Below are positions 1-7,849 of a DNA stretch of 64,000 nucleotides, in pieces. The translations under genes and the position numbers were made by a program. Origin of the DNA: Flavobacterium sp. KACC 22763 (GTDB taxonomy: Bacteria > Bacteroidota > Bacteroidia > Flavobacteriales > Flavobacteriaceae); contig NZ_CP117879.1 of the NCBI RefSeq assembly GCF_028736155.1, positions 4,650,001-4,714,000 on the forward strand. Direction: 5' to 3'. Within the stretch, counting starts at the first letter, position 1. Every line of letters starts with the position of its first letter. A model generated the notes under the pieces. The model ran no database searches, had not been told where the DNA came from, and saw only the letters and a program-made list of their open reading frames with translations.

Positions 1-418
1 CGTCATTCGGAATTGTCATTGACAGCACATAATGCTGAATTTTCCATTCGTTCCCCACTTTTATTAAAACTCCAGAACCGCGACAGATTTTCATTTGTGT
101 ATCTAGCAATTCATCAAACCAAGCAATTTTTCCTGATTTATCAAAAAAGATATGACGTTCTAGAGCTTTAAAATTCCAAGTCGTTCCTTTATCAAAAAAA
201 GGCTTTGCCCAGATAGCAAATTCTTTTTTGGTCCAATTTTCGGTTGCATCGGTTCCGATGTAAATGGCATCGTCTGCCAAGACATTAAAGTAGGCATCGT
301 ATTTTACCTCGCCAGCAGCTTTGTGCCAAGCGTCAAGAGTCTGATTGATTTTGATTTTGTCTGTTTGCGCATTGGCAAAAGAAGCAACAAATAAAAGGAG
401 TAAAAGTGTTTTTTTCAT
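1..418 (-). CDS. Secreted NTF2/SnoaL-like domain protein (3' end off window)
   Basis: Reading the minus strand from an ATG at 418 gives a signal peptide (MKKTLLLLLFVASFANAQ) followed by about 120 residues that run off the left edge without a stop. The mature part begins with a helix containing LDAWHKAAGEVKYDAYFNVL, then the pattern DAIYIGTDATENW and a C-terminal GxEWKIQHYVLSMTIPND. This is the usual layout of SnoaL-like/DUF4440 NTF2-fold proteins: helix, strand, a W-rich acceptor region and a final KIxHYxLS strand. Such folds bind small ligands in a cone-shaped pocket, but the substrate cannot be predicted. It is exported, probably periplasmic. Family assignment is by pattern only and the C-terminus is missing. 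Confidence 0.7.
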   Translation of the reverse strand, partial: MKKTLLLLLFVASFANAQTDKIKINQTLDAWHKAAGEVKYDAYFNVLADDAIYIGTDATENWTKKEFAIWAKPFFDKGTTWNFKALERHIFFDKSGKIAWFDELLDTQMKICRGSGVLIKVGNEWKIQHYVLSMTIPND

Positions 419-493
419 GAGATATGTTATTTGAGTTTAAAGGTATAATTTTTTTAACGATGGAAGTGAGGTTTCTCGCAATGCTATTTTTTG

Positions 494-531
494 AATCTCG
501 CAAAGTCGAAGAGTCACAGAGTCGCAAAGTT
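494..531. repeat. CGCAAAGTC-type dispersed repeat fragment
   Basis: The intergenic stretch holds CTCGCAAAGTCGAAGAG followed by GAGTCGCAAAG, the same word family as the long palindromes near 12.95, 24.6 and 29.4 kb. Nothing else is visible between 419 and 620. Confidence 0.55.
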
Positions 532-621
532 TATTTTAAGATGCCTAATGACTATGTACCTTTGTTCCTCATTAAATTATCATTAACATTACTCATGTGA
601 TTTAATCTCTCAAAAAACCAC

Positions 622-629
622 TATATTTG
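622..629 (+). promoter_or_regulatory. Bacteroidota -7 box TATATTTG for the repeat lipoprotein
   Basis: TATATTTG fits the TAnnTTTG consensus of the Bacteroidota primary sigma factor and lies 26 bp upstream of the ATG at 655. A clear TTG -33 box at the expected 19-bp spacing is not seen. Confidence 0.5.
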
Positions 630-654
630 ATTCATCAATAAAAATACCCCCATC

Positions 655-1314
655 ATGAATGCAAAAATACTTCTAGGCTCACTAGCTGTTACTTCTTTAC
701 TTTTTATTTCCTGTAAAAAGGAATTAGAACCGCAGGCAAGTACAGCATCTTCCGAATTAGTAAGATTAGGACTTGCAAAAGATACAACTAAACCTGCAGC
801 GCCAGTGGTACAAAACCCTGCAGCAAATCCAAATACAGTTTTAAGCGATACTAAAGGAATCAATCCTGCTCACGGACAGCCGGGACACCGTTGCGATATT
901 GCAGTTGGAGCACCTTTAAATTCTGCACCGACACAGCAAGTACAAGCGACTCAAGGACAAACCGTTCAGGTAAATCCGAGTCAGCAGAAAATGGTGACAA
1001 CTACAACAACTACACCTGTTAAAGTAGCAAAAGGGATGAATCCGCCACACGGACAGCCAGGACACAGATGTGATATTCCTGTTGGAGCGCCTTTAAACTC
1101 GCCTAAAGCGACAACAACTGCAACAACGACAAATACAGCTCAAAGCGGAACAGTTACTCAAAATTTTACGGTTTCTCCGCCAGCTTCAAACCCAGTTCCT
1201 GCATTGTTAAGCACAGAAGGTACTGAAGCGACAGTTGCAGACGGAATGAATCCGCCACACGGAAAACCGGGTCACCGTTGCGATATTGCAGTAGGCGCAC
1301 CGTTACCTAAATAA
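655..1314 (+). CDS. Lipoprotein with three PHGxPGHRCDI repeats
   Basis: A 219-residue lipoprotein. The signal peptide ends in SLLFISC with the lipobox Cys near residue 20, so it should be lipid-anchored. The mature chain is low-complexity (Thr, Pro, Gln, Ala) and carries three near-identical cassettes of about 24 residues near positions 75, 124 and 197. Each contains NPPHGQPGHRCDI followed by VGAPL (first copy NPAHGQPGHRCDI, third copy NPPHGKPGHRCDI). Each has two His, one Cys and one Asp in fixed spacing, which could bind a metal or serve as a binding tag; that is inference. I know the motif only as a recurring sequence in Bacteroidota hypothetical proteins and have no function for it. The gene is transcribed alone. 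Confidence 0.85.
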   Translation: MNAKILLGSLAVTSLLFISCKKELEPQASTASSELVRLGLAKDTTKPAAPVVQNPAANPNTVLSDTKGINPAHGQPGHRCDIAVGAPLNSAPTQQVQATQGQTVQVNPSQQKMVTTTTTTPVKVAKGMNPPHGQPGHRCDIPVGAPLNSPKATTTATTTNTAQSGTVTQNFTVSPPASNPVPALLSTEGTEATVADGMNPPHGKPGHRCDIAVGAPLPK

Positions 1315-1316
1315 AG

Positions 1317-1459
1317 TAAACCATATAAGTGATATAAGTTAATTTAAGATTTTCACTTGTTGTTATCCATAAAAAAAGCGAAGCCGTAAAGTACTACTTT
1401 ACGGCTTCGTTGCTTTGTGATGTAAACTTAAAATGAACTTATATCACTTATATGGTTTA
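1317..1459. repeat. Bipartite inverted repeat element, copy 1
   Basis: Two perfect 24-bp inverted arms lie at 1317-1340 and 1436-1459; the core of the right arm is AACTTATATCACTTATATGG. They enclose about 95 bp that includes a terminator hairpin. Related pairs occur at 49717-49810 and 57621-57689. The element sits between the convergent lipoprotein and hpf genes. Confidence 0.75.
1371..1409 (-). terminator. Rho-independent terminator of the hpf-like gene
   Basis: A 15-bp perfect inverted repeat (arms 1379-1393 and 1395-1409, core GAAGCCGTAAAG) is followed on the minus strand by a run of seven T. It lies about 60 bp past the stop of the HPF-like gene. There is no T run on the plus side, so it mainly serves the minus-strand gene. 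Confidence 0.75.
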
Positions 1460-1467
1460 AAAAAAAA

Positions 1468-1782
1468 TTAATGTTCTTTTATCTTCTCGAAAGTGCTCGT
1501 CAATGTTTTTTTAGCTTTGGCCAATGCACCGCTAAAAGCTTTTTCTAGAGTGTCGGCATGTTCTGTAACCGTAATTGGCTGTAGTTTTACAGGACGAACT
1601 TCAATCACACATTTTTTGTCATGCAAGCTGAATTTTTCTCCATTTTCATCTCCAAAATGAATTTCTACGCGAGTAATTTTATCTTGAAAACGGTCTAAGC
1701 TTTTTTCTACTTCTCCAGAAAAATAACTTTCTAATCTTGCACTTCCTTCAATGTTTTTGTCGGTGTTGATTTGTACTTTCAT
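1468..1782 (-). CDS. HPF/RaiA family ribosome-associated protein
   Basis: A 104-residue protein with the beta-alpha-beta-beta-beta-alpha pattern of the HPF/RaiA (sigma-54 modulation) family: MKVQINTDKNIEGS, helix with LESYFSGEVEKSLDRF, strands TRVEIHFGDENG and KKCVIEVRPV, then a C-terminal helix with AFSGALAKAKKTLTSTFEK. The family binds the 30S subunit and stabilises idle or dimerised ribosomes in stationary phase. At 104 residues this is the short form without the C-terminal dimerisation domain of long HPF. It stands alone between the repeat lipoprotein and the accessory island. Fold assignment is good; the exact role (HPF-like or RaiA-like) is not determined. Confidence 0.75.
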   Translation of the reverse strand: MKVQINTDKNIEGSARLESYFSGEVEKSLDRFQDKITRVEIHFGDENGEKFSLHDKKCVIEVRPVKLQPITVTEHADTLEKAFSGALAKAKKTLTSTFEKIKEH

Positions 1783-1985
1783 AACAAATAAAATTTAATG
1801 ATTCATTCTCAAACTTATAGATTTTAAAGATAAAAGACAAGTAGGTTAAGGAAATATTATGAAATTTTAAATTGATTTATTTTTCAATTTTGTAATTTCG
1901 ATTTGGAGAAAATATACTTAGAGTATTTTATTTTTAAAATAAAGAAAAAACTTACAAGTTATTTTTGTTTTTCATATATTTGGAG

Positions 1986-2127
1986 TTCCTAAATGCAAAA
2001 AATATGAATACAAAAAAACTTCTTGCCCGTATGGTATGGTGGCGGTATTGGAAACAATCGCAACGCTCTTTGCAGCGTAGGACACCTAAGCTATGCGGGT
2101 TTTATAATTCCTAAATGCAAAATTATG
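1986..2127 (+). repeat. Duplicated gene-start segment flanking an about 90-bp GC-richer insert
   Basis: TTCCTAAATGCAAAAAATATG with its following bases at about 1986 is repeated as TTCCTAAATGCAAAATTATG at about 2108, just before the real start of the 77-aa gene. Between the copies lies about 90 bp of clearly higher GC that reads as a 35-codon ORF ending at about 2110. The arrangement resembles a duplicated start region around a short insertion. The rest of 1783-1985 is AT-rich and shows nothing I can name. Confidence 0.5.
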
Positions 2128-2358
2128 AGTACCAAAACCCTTTCCAAAGAAACCGAATTGAGGTTAACTGAATTCTTCAACAATTCAATCGATTCTAAAA
2201 GTATGGCAAAAACGATTAGGCAAGTAAATTTCCTAATTGCGTTAAACGCAATACGAGAAGATGGATTTATGAAAACCGAAACCGTAAATATTGAAGATGG
2301 TTTCTATTGGTTAAATGAATTAGCCGAAATTCTTGATCCTTATTTGGGGATTGAGTAA
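2125..2358 (+). CDS. Small conserved protein, paralogue of the 79-aa protein at 25257
   Basis: A 77-residue soluble protein of unknown function, mostly alpha-helical. The ATG at 2125 (MSTKTLSKETELRLTEFF) is chosen over the longer frame from 2023. The extra N-terminus of that frame comes from the GC-richer insert and does not match the paralogue. Shared words with the protein at 25257 are SKETE, L-FFNN-ID, LAKAIRQ/MAKTIRQ, and the C-terminus GFYWLNELAEIL-PYL. Both copies lie in accessory islands beside defence-type genes. There is no signal peptide and no recognisable catalytic motif. It is probably a binding or regulatory protein, but that is a guess. Confidence 0.75.
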   Translation: MSTKTLSKETELRLTEFFNNSIDSKSMAKTIRQVNFLIALNAIREDGFMKTETVNIEDGFYWLNELAEILDPYLGIE

Positions 2359-2366
2359 GAAATGAG

Positions 2367-2394
2367 AAAAAGCCACTTTGAGGAGTGGCTTTTT
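2367..2394 (+). terminator. Rho-independent terminator after the 77-aa gene
   Basis: AAAAAGCCACT pairs with AGTGGCTTTTT around a 6-nt loop, 8 bp after the stop codon. The T run makes it effective on the plus strand, and the A run before it could also serve the convergent minus-strand gene. Confidence 0.8.
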
Positions 2395-2408
2395 ATATTT
2401 AGAAATTT

Positions 2409-2594
2409 CTAAACTTGTTTGATTTCAAATTTAATTATGTGTTCGCATAGATTGCATTTTATAGAGCTTTCATTATCCACAAGCATATCTATTTCAATTT
2501 CATTATCACAAACGGGACAATTGTAGATAATTTCACTAAGTTTAATTGGTGGAGTTAATGAAGTTGGAATAGGTAAAATTGAATGTTCTATCAT
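2409..2594 (-). CDS. Small zinc-ribbon protein
   Basis: A 61-residue protein with two Cys knuckles, CPVC near residue 31 and CNLC near residue 48, the arrangement of a zinc ribbon. The N-terminus is a Pro-rich linker (ILPIPTSLTPPIKL). Its ATG overlaps the stop of the upstream 91-aa gene by 4 bp, so the two are translationally coupled. I do not recognise a specific family. Zinc ribbons of this size usually mediate protein or nucleic-acid contacts. It sits between the 77-aa orphan and the restriction-modification system. Confidence 0.7.
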   Translation of the reverse strand: MIEHSILPIPTSLTPPIKLSEIIYNCPVCDNEIEIDMLVDNESSIKCNLCEHIIKFEIKQV

Positions 2595-2866
2595 AAATTA
2601 CTAAATTGAATATAGTCATAAATAAAATCATTTATTTGTTCGTTCTCAGAATCAAATTTTAGAACTATTTTAGAGCATAAATTTTCAACCCATTCTTCAA
2701 TTTCTTTTGCTGAATTGAGTTTATGTAAAAAAAGTAAAAGTTTATTTTGATCAGTAAAATCATCAATGAATATTACAATGTCTTCTTTGAAACTATCTGC
2801 ATAGTTTTTATTTGACTGTGTTAAGTAACTTTCTAAAAAATGAATTTTTTCAGCTAAACTAACCAT
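2591..2866 (-). CDS. Hypothetical 91-aa acidic helical protein
   Basis: A 91-residue acidic protein predicted to be helical (MVSLAEKIHFLESYLTQSNK; later LLLFLHKLNSAKEIEEWVENL and a C-terminal DFIYDYIQF). There is no signal peptide, transmembrane segment or catalytic motif. It is the first gene of a two-gene unit with the zinc-ribbon protein (4-bp stop/start overlap) and diverges from the restriction endonuclease gene at 3003. Low GC and lack of a recognisable family fit an accessory gene. Function unknown. Confidence 0.6.
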   Translation of the reverse strand: MVSLAEKIHFLESYLTQSNKNYADSFKEDIVIFIDDFTDQNKLLLFLHKLNSAKEIEEWVENLCSKIVLKFDSENEQINDFIYDYIQFSNL

Positions 2867-3002
2867 GGCATTTTTCTTTCAAATATAAAATAAAAAGTTA
2901 TGCTAAGTTTTTGTATAACTTGTATTTTTTAAACGAAAATTATTACATTAAAAATTAATAGATCCAAAAAAAAGTTAATTTAGCAACTCAAAATTATTCT
3001 TT

Positions 3003-3767
3003 ATGGCAAATACTTATTTAAACTTCATATCTGATGAACATTTTTTAAATTGCATAGGTAATCTACATAAATCGTATTTAAAAGCTAAAAATAACATCAC
3101 GAAGAACAAGTTTTATAGTAATAAAGTAGATACCATAAAAATGACTCTTGATTCAAAGTTTAACGATATAGATGAAGAAAGCCTGATTCAATCAGAAATA
3201 TTAAGGCAAATAGACAAATCTATAAATAATTCAATTGGAACGTTTCACGAACAAATTTTGGGTGGAATAAATGGTTATGAAATTGGAAACCTAAGTGGTT
3301 TCGATATAAAAGCAACCAACGATACATTATTTGCTGATATAAAGAATAAGCATAATACTATGAATAGCAGTTCTGCTGAAGCGCTTTTCCAAAAACTTGC
3401 TAGATATGCTGATACATATAAAAAAGCAAATTGTTATTGGGTTCAAATTTTAGCGAAAAAAAGTTTTAATACATTATGGCATGGTGATATAAATGGAAAA
3501 GAATACAGCCACTCTCGGGTTTATAGAATTTCAGGAGATAGGTTTTATGCCTTGCTTACTGGTGAAGAGGATGCATTTTTTCAATTATATAAAAAATTAC
3601 CAATTGCAATTGAAGATTATTTAAATTCAATTGCTAAAAATCAGACGATAAATGATAATTCTGCGATAGATGAAATAAAAACTATAGCAAATTCTTCGAA
3701 ACGAACTATTTTGGATCAAATAACTTTTGAAAATTATAGTTATTATTTAGATTTTGATAAATTATAA
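3003..3767 (+). CDS. Type II restriction endonuclease, Eco47II-like
   Basis: A 254-residue protein with the signature block of the Eco47II endonuclease family: SIGTFHEQILGGINGYE followed by GFDIKATNDTLFADIKNKHN and TMNSSSAEALFQKL. The D-x9-D-I-K spacing matches a PD-(D/E)xK nuclease core, with the acidic residue in GFD and the lysine in ADIKNK. Known family members cut GGNCC; that specificity is a family-based guess here. The partner methyltransferase is convergent and the two genes overlap by 25 bp at their 3' ends. The ATG at 3003 is preceded by an AT-rich leader without a clear Shine-Dalgarno sequence. No control (C) protein gene is present. Confidence 0.85.
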   Translation: MANTYLNFISDEHFLNCIGNLHKSYLKAKNNITKNKFYSNKVDTIKMTLDSKFNDIDEESLIQSEILRQIDKSINNSIGTFHEQILGGINGYEIGNLSGFDIKATNDTLFADIKNKHNTMNSSSAEALFQKLARYADTYKKANCYWVQILAKKSFNTLWHGDINGKEYSHSRVYRISGDRFYALLTGEEDAFFQLYKKLPIAIEDYLNSIAKNQTINDNSAIDEIKTIANSSKRTILDQITFENYSYYLDFDKL

Positions 3768-4981
3768 TATTTATTTAAAAAATCTATTATAGAATAACCA
3801 ACTTCCTTGCCTAAGTTTACAGGAACTGCATTTCCAATTTGTTTATATTGTTGAGCAAGAGAACCTTCAAATTTCCAGTCATCTGGAAATGTTTGAATTC
3901 TAGCATATTCTCGAACAGTAAATGGTCTAGTTTCTTCCGGATGACATCTTTCGGTTTGTTTTTGTGCAGGACTACAAGTTAAAGTTAGACAAGGTTCATC
4001 CCAGCCGATTCTTCTTGCAATTCCAGTTTTTCCTCCGCCAAGATAAAAACTTCCACCCATGAATTCTTTTTGGATATCTAATGGAAGGTCTCTCCAATAA
4101 CCTTTTTGTGGAACTAATTTTAAAACATCAACTTTTGATTGAGGATATTTTGAACCTCCTGAATGAGGAACATCACAATCAAATAAATCGCCTTTTTTTA
4201 ATGCATCTTCAAGATTGTATATTTTTTTATAAGGTTTTGGATATTCATATTTTACATGAATGTCTTTTCTAACGCCAACTAAAATTAATCGTTCTCTTTT
4301 CTGAGGAACATTAAAATTAATTGCTTTTAAGACTTGTACAGGGACTACATTATAACCGATTTCATCTAGAATAGAAATCATACCTTGTAATGTTTTACCG
4401 TTATCATGGCTTAATAAACCACGAACATTTTCTCCAATACAAATTGGAGGGTTTACTTCTTTTACAGCTCTCGCAAATTCATAAAACAATGTGCCTCGAG
4501 CGTCTGATAATCCTAATTTTTTTCCTGCATAACTAAATGCCTGACATGGAAAACCGCCCGTTACAACATCAACTTTATTATGAAATTCTGAAAAACTATA
4601 ATCTTTTATATCTCCTTCTAAAACATTCCAGTTTGGTCTATTTGTTCTTAATGTTTCGCAGGCCCATTTATCAACTTCATTTAAAGCTACACATTTTAAA
4701 CCTGCTTTTTCCATTCCTACAGCAAGTCCGCCAGCTCCCGCAAAAAGTTCAAGAACTGTATAATCATTATGCGGTTTTACATAATTAGAAATAGTTTCTT
4801 GTATATCATTATCTATAAAACTTGAAAATAAATTATTAATTTCAGATCTCTTGTACATTCTATAATTACTCATAGGTTCACGTACAGCATTCAGTCTTCC
4901 TTCATTATCCCAACGTCTTAAAGTCTCTTTACTCTTTCCTAATAATTCTGATGCTTCAGACAATGAAATATAATCACTCAT
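3743..4981 (-). CDS. DNA cytosine-5 methyltransferase with N-terminal MerR/excisionase-type HTH
   Basis: A cognate m5C methyltransferase of about 412 residues. An N-terminal helix-turn-helix (SLSEASELLGKSKETLRRW, then NYRMYKRSEI) resembles MerR/excisionase domains. It is followed by a full Dcm-type catalytic domain: motif I (LELFAGAGGLAVG, about residues 79-90), the catalytic PCQ loop in GGFPCQAFSYAGKK (about 145), the ENV motif in GENVRGL, QKRERL, and the final QIGNAVPVNLG. I start at the ATG at 4981 because it leaves a 30-odd base leader below a TAAATTTG box at 5013-5020; an ATG at 4999 is in frame and possible. The HTH could repress its own promoter, as seen in several m5C methyltransferases; this is inferred. 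Confidence 0.9.
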   Translation of the reverse strand: MSDYISLSEASELLGKSKETLRRWDNEGRLNAVREPMSNYRMYKRSEINNLFSSFIDNDIQETISNYVKPHNDYTVLELFAGAGGLAVGMEKAGLKCVALNEVDKWACETLRTNRPNWNVLEGDIKDYSFSEFHNKVDVVTGGFPCQAFSYAGKKLGLSDARGTLFYEFARAVKEVNPPICIGENVRGLLSHDNGKTLQGMISILDEIGYNVVPVQVLKAINFNVPQKRERLILVGVRKDIHVKYEYPKPYKKIYNLEDALKKGDLFDCDVPHSGGSKYPQSKVDVLKLVPQKGYWRDLPLDIQKEFMGGSFYLGGGKTGIARRIGWDEPCLTLTCSPAQKQTERCHPEETRPFTVREYARIQTFPDDWKFEGSLAQQYKQIGNAVPVNLGKEVGYSIIDFLNKYYNLSKSK

Positions 4982-5012
4982 AACCAAGTTGTTTAACATT
5001 ATACAATGGTTA

Positions 5013-5020
5013 CAAATTTA
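5013..5020 (-). promoter_or_regulatory. -7 box TAAATTTG for the methyltransferase gene
   Basis: On the minus strand TAAATTTG matches TAnnTTTG and lies 32 bp upstream of the chosen start. No good TTG is seen 19 bp further up. This is the likely site for autoregulation by the fused HTH. Confidence 0.4.
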
Positions 5021-5146
5021 AAGGAAAAACTTTCAAATTAAGATTGTTTTTTTGTTATAAATTGGAACAAAAAGTGTTTATTTTTTTAATTCGCTAAAGA
5101 TCATTTAAATAAGACAACACACATTTTTTTTAGAAATAGATTTTTT

Positions 5147-7618
5147 CTACCCTTTATCCTTCTTCCCCCATTTAACCTTCATTTTTCCTTCATTATCATA
5201 AGCAATCAAATGCAGGACAATACCGCGTTCTCGAACGGCTTTTCGTTCTTCTTTGGTGGCGAGTTTGGCGTCGTTTTTAGAATTTCTTAGCGGAACTGTG
5301 AGGGCGAGATTCGTGCCTCGACCGAAAGAATAAACGCCTTCTGCATCTAGGTTGAGAACGCTCGAACTTATAGTCAATTTATGGATATCGATTTGCTCGC
5401 CGCGAAGATTAAACGAACCCGATAAATCACTAAAAGTAATATTCTCTACATCACGAAACGGAAAAGCAAATTTGCCAACTTTCATAATCGGTTCAAAATT
5501 GATTAAGGCACCTTGATTGACATTAAAATCTAGTTTTCCTTTCATAGAATTGACAATCAAATCGCCTGTACTGCTCATTAAACCCGCAACATTGGCATTG
5601 CTGGTTAATCGGCCGCGAATGTTTTTCGGACTAAAAGATTTGATTCCGAAATTGTTGAAAGATCTTAAGAAACTGGCAATATCAACTCGGTTTACCTGCG
5701 CGTTTGAAGTAAAGACATAACGATTTCCGCTTGGTTCGACAGAACCGCTAAAGTTTATGCTGCCGCCAGAAGTATTTAATGTTCCGTTTTTTAGCAGTAT
5801 TTTAGAATTTAGCATCTGGATTGTGGCTTGAGTATTGGTTGCAGTAAGCGCGCCATATGTGATTTTATCTGCTTTGAGATTAATTACAGCAGCGCATTTT
5901 TCGATTACAGATCGTAACTGATTTGTAAAATTGACATTCTTTTTCACTGGTTTTTTCTCCGCCACTTTTTGTTTTGGAGAATTTTGCAGAACACCTAAAA
6001 ACTGTTTTACATCAATATTTGGACAGTAAATATTCCAGTTTACGACCATTTTTTCGGGTGCATCGTAATAGAGATTCAAGAAATTATCAATTTTTCCGTC
6101 AATACGGATAATGTTCTTTTTGTGTTTGTAGGCTATTTTTTTAATGTAAAGCGCTTCTTGCGTAAAGGACAATTGTACAGCCGTTTTTTCGGCATGAATT
6201 CTTTTCGGAAGATAATCGAATGTAGCATCAGCAATATCAACATCTCCCGTAAATTTGGGTTTATTGATGTACAAATCGACAATGTCAAATTGAAATTTCA
6301 AATTGGCTTTGGCGTGACCGCTTTCAAAATGAATAATTTTTTCATTCATCAACCCGTTCAGTTTCGAAATATCAAAGTCAGAATTTACAACTCCTGTAGC
6401 AATTGGTTTTTCAAGATTGTTAATTACGGCTTGCGCAATTGTCAACGGAATACTTTCGTATTCGGCTTTAAAATTGTTCAGAATAATAGCCGAGTTCGGA
6501 TCGCTGGATTCCTTTTCAGGCTTAAAAGTGTTAGTAAAAATTCCTTTAAAACTGCAATTGGTAAACAAACCGTCAGGAATGCTTACTTCGTTATCGCGAA
6601 TGTCGGCCTGCACCACAATTTTAGGATCGCCTTCAACATTCAAATCGCCTTTGATGTCGCAGTTTACCTTAATCGGTTTTTTGATGTCGAATTGGTTAAG
6701 CTTCGAACTGATGTTTGCCGATAATAAATTGGAAGCATTTCGCCATAAAATATCCGTCCCGATATTGATTCCGAAAAGCGAATTGTTTTTTCCGATATTG
6801 AAGAAAGCGATAATATCAAAAACGTCAGAACCAATTTTTAGTCCTTTGGTTTTAATATCTATTTTCTGATTGGCTTCGGCATACGAAATGTCAAAATTGC
6901 CTTCTAGAACTTTCTCTTTAGCAAAACTTCCGTGAACGGTATTAAAGGCTAGACTATTAATTTTGGTTTTCAAATATAGATTAGTCTGCCAGTTGTTGTC
7001 GCCATAATTTACTTTAGATTCTAAACTCGCCACATCAAAATCAAACAGTTTATGCCCCAGATGATTGTCTATAATAACATGGACATCGTTGAGGTTTACT
7101 TCGTCAATAGTCGTTTCGGGTTTCTCTTTATCGGTTTTTGGTTTCTTCTTTTTGGGTTTAAAAATATTAGCATTAGAATAACCGTTTTCGGCTTTATAAA
7201 TATAAATATCGGCGTCGTTGATTAAGATTTTATGAATGTTGATTTCGTGTTGCAACAAACTCAAAATATTCAAACGCGCTTCGATTTCTTTTGCTCTCAG
7301 TAAAGTATGTTTGTGGCTCTGCCATTGATTGTCTTTTATTTCGACATCATTAAGTGCCAATGTAAAGTTTGGGAAACCAGTAAGAAACTTATAATGAAAA
7401 TCTCTAATGTGGAATTTACCATTTATGTTTTCGTTGATTTTGGTATTGACTTTAGCAATAATTTCGGCTTTATTTCGATTAAAATATATCGACAAACCTC
7501 CGCAAGCGAGCAAAAGAATGGCAATTAAGCCCAAGATAAAATATCCAAAACGTTTGGCATATTTTTTAAAAGAATCAGATTGCAGAAAGGTTTTGGTTTT
7601 GGATAAAGCTTCTTTCAT
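5147..7618 (-). CDS. AsmA-like inner-membrane protein
   Basis: An 823-residue protein with one N-terminal transmembrane helix (YFILGLIAILLLACGGLSIY, about residues 27-46). A long beta-rich periplasmic part follows, opening with the typical AsmA pattern (NTKINENINGKFHIRDFHYK, then GFPNFTLALNDVEIKD). The C-terminal third has the AsmA/TamB-like groove repeats (LKNGTLNTSGGSINFSGSVEP, LDFNVNQGALINFEPIMKVG). A Lys/Pro-rich insert (KPKKKKPKTDKEKPETT) lies near residue 155. AsmA-like proteins are thought to form hydrophobic-groove bridges that move phospholipids between membranes; transfer of this role is by family. It is monocistronic, on the opposite strand to trxA. Confidence 0.85.
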   Translation of the reverse strand: MKEALSKTKTFLQSDSFKKYAKRFGYFILGLIAILLLACGGLSIYFNRNKAEIIAKVNTKINENINGKFHIRDFHYKFLTGFPNFTLALNDVEIKDNQWQSHKHTLLRAKEIEARLNILSLLQHEINIHKILINDADIYIYKAENGYSNANIFKPKKKKPKTDKEKPETTIDEVNLNDVHVIIDNHLGHKLFDFDVASLESKVNYGDNNWQTNLYLKTKINSLAFNTVHGSFAKEKVLEGNFDISYAEANQKIDIKTKGLKIGSDVFDIIAFFNIGKNNSLFGINIGTDILWRNASNLLSANISSKLNQFDIKKPIKVNCDIKGDLNVEGDPKIVVQADIRDNEVSIPDGLFTNCSFKGIFTNTFKPEKESSDPNSAIILNNFKAEYESIPLTIAQAVINNLEKPIATGVVNSDFDISKLNGLMNEKIIHFESGHAKANLKFQFDIVDLYINKPKFTGDVDIADATFDYLPKRIHAEKTAVQLSFTQEALYIKKIAYKHKKNIIRIDGKIDNFLNLYYDAPEKMVVNWNIYCPNIDVKQFLGVLQNSPKQKVAEKKPVKKNVNFTNQLRSVIEKCAAVINLKADKITYGALTATNTQATIQMLNSKILLKNGTLNTSGGSINFSGSVEPSGNRYVFTSNAQVNRVDIASFLRSFNNFGIKSFSPKNIRGRLTSNANVAGLMSSTGDLIVNSMKGKLDFNVNQGALINFEPIMKVGKFAFPFRDVENITFSDLSGSFNLRGEQIDIHKLTISSSVLNLDAEGVYSFGRGTNLALTVPLRNSKNDAKLATKEERKAVRERGIVLHLIAYDNEGKMKVKWGKKDKG

Positions 7619-7790
7619 AGTCGCCGAATTTTGAATGTATTAAAGATACTACAAAAAACATTAACTTTTTATTAGTTTGATTTTCAGGTAAATAAATTGT
7701 AATTTTAAAGTTATCTAGCTTATAATTAATGATAATACATTTATAACGAAAACTAATTTAGTAATGGTGTTTGATTTATTTTAAATTTTT

Positions 7791-7798
7791 AAATTTGT
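7791..7798 (+). promoter_or_regulatory. -7 box TAAATTTG upstream of trxA
   Basis: TAAATTTG lies 51 bp upstream of the trxA ATG, with TTTG at 7771-7774 as a candidate -33 box (16-bp spacing, slightly short). Confidence 0.5.
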
Positions 7799-7849
7799 AC
7801 TGTAGTTTGAAAGTTAATATTTCGAACCTAATTTTAATCTTAATATATT

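Noticed and set aside
2023..2124. Upstream start at 2023 for the 77-aa gene
   Set aside because: The extra residues come from the GC-richer insert and have no counterpart in the paralogue at 25257.
1986..2127. Integron attC-like site
   Set aside because: No core-site pair of the RYYYAAC and GTTRRRY type and no integrase are present.
6122..6869. Long reading frames of 150 and 200 codons on the plus strand
   Set aside because: They lie antisense within the AsmA-like gene, which has a clear domain order and signal on the minus strand.
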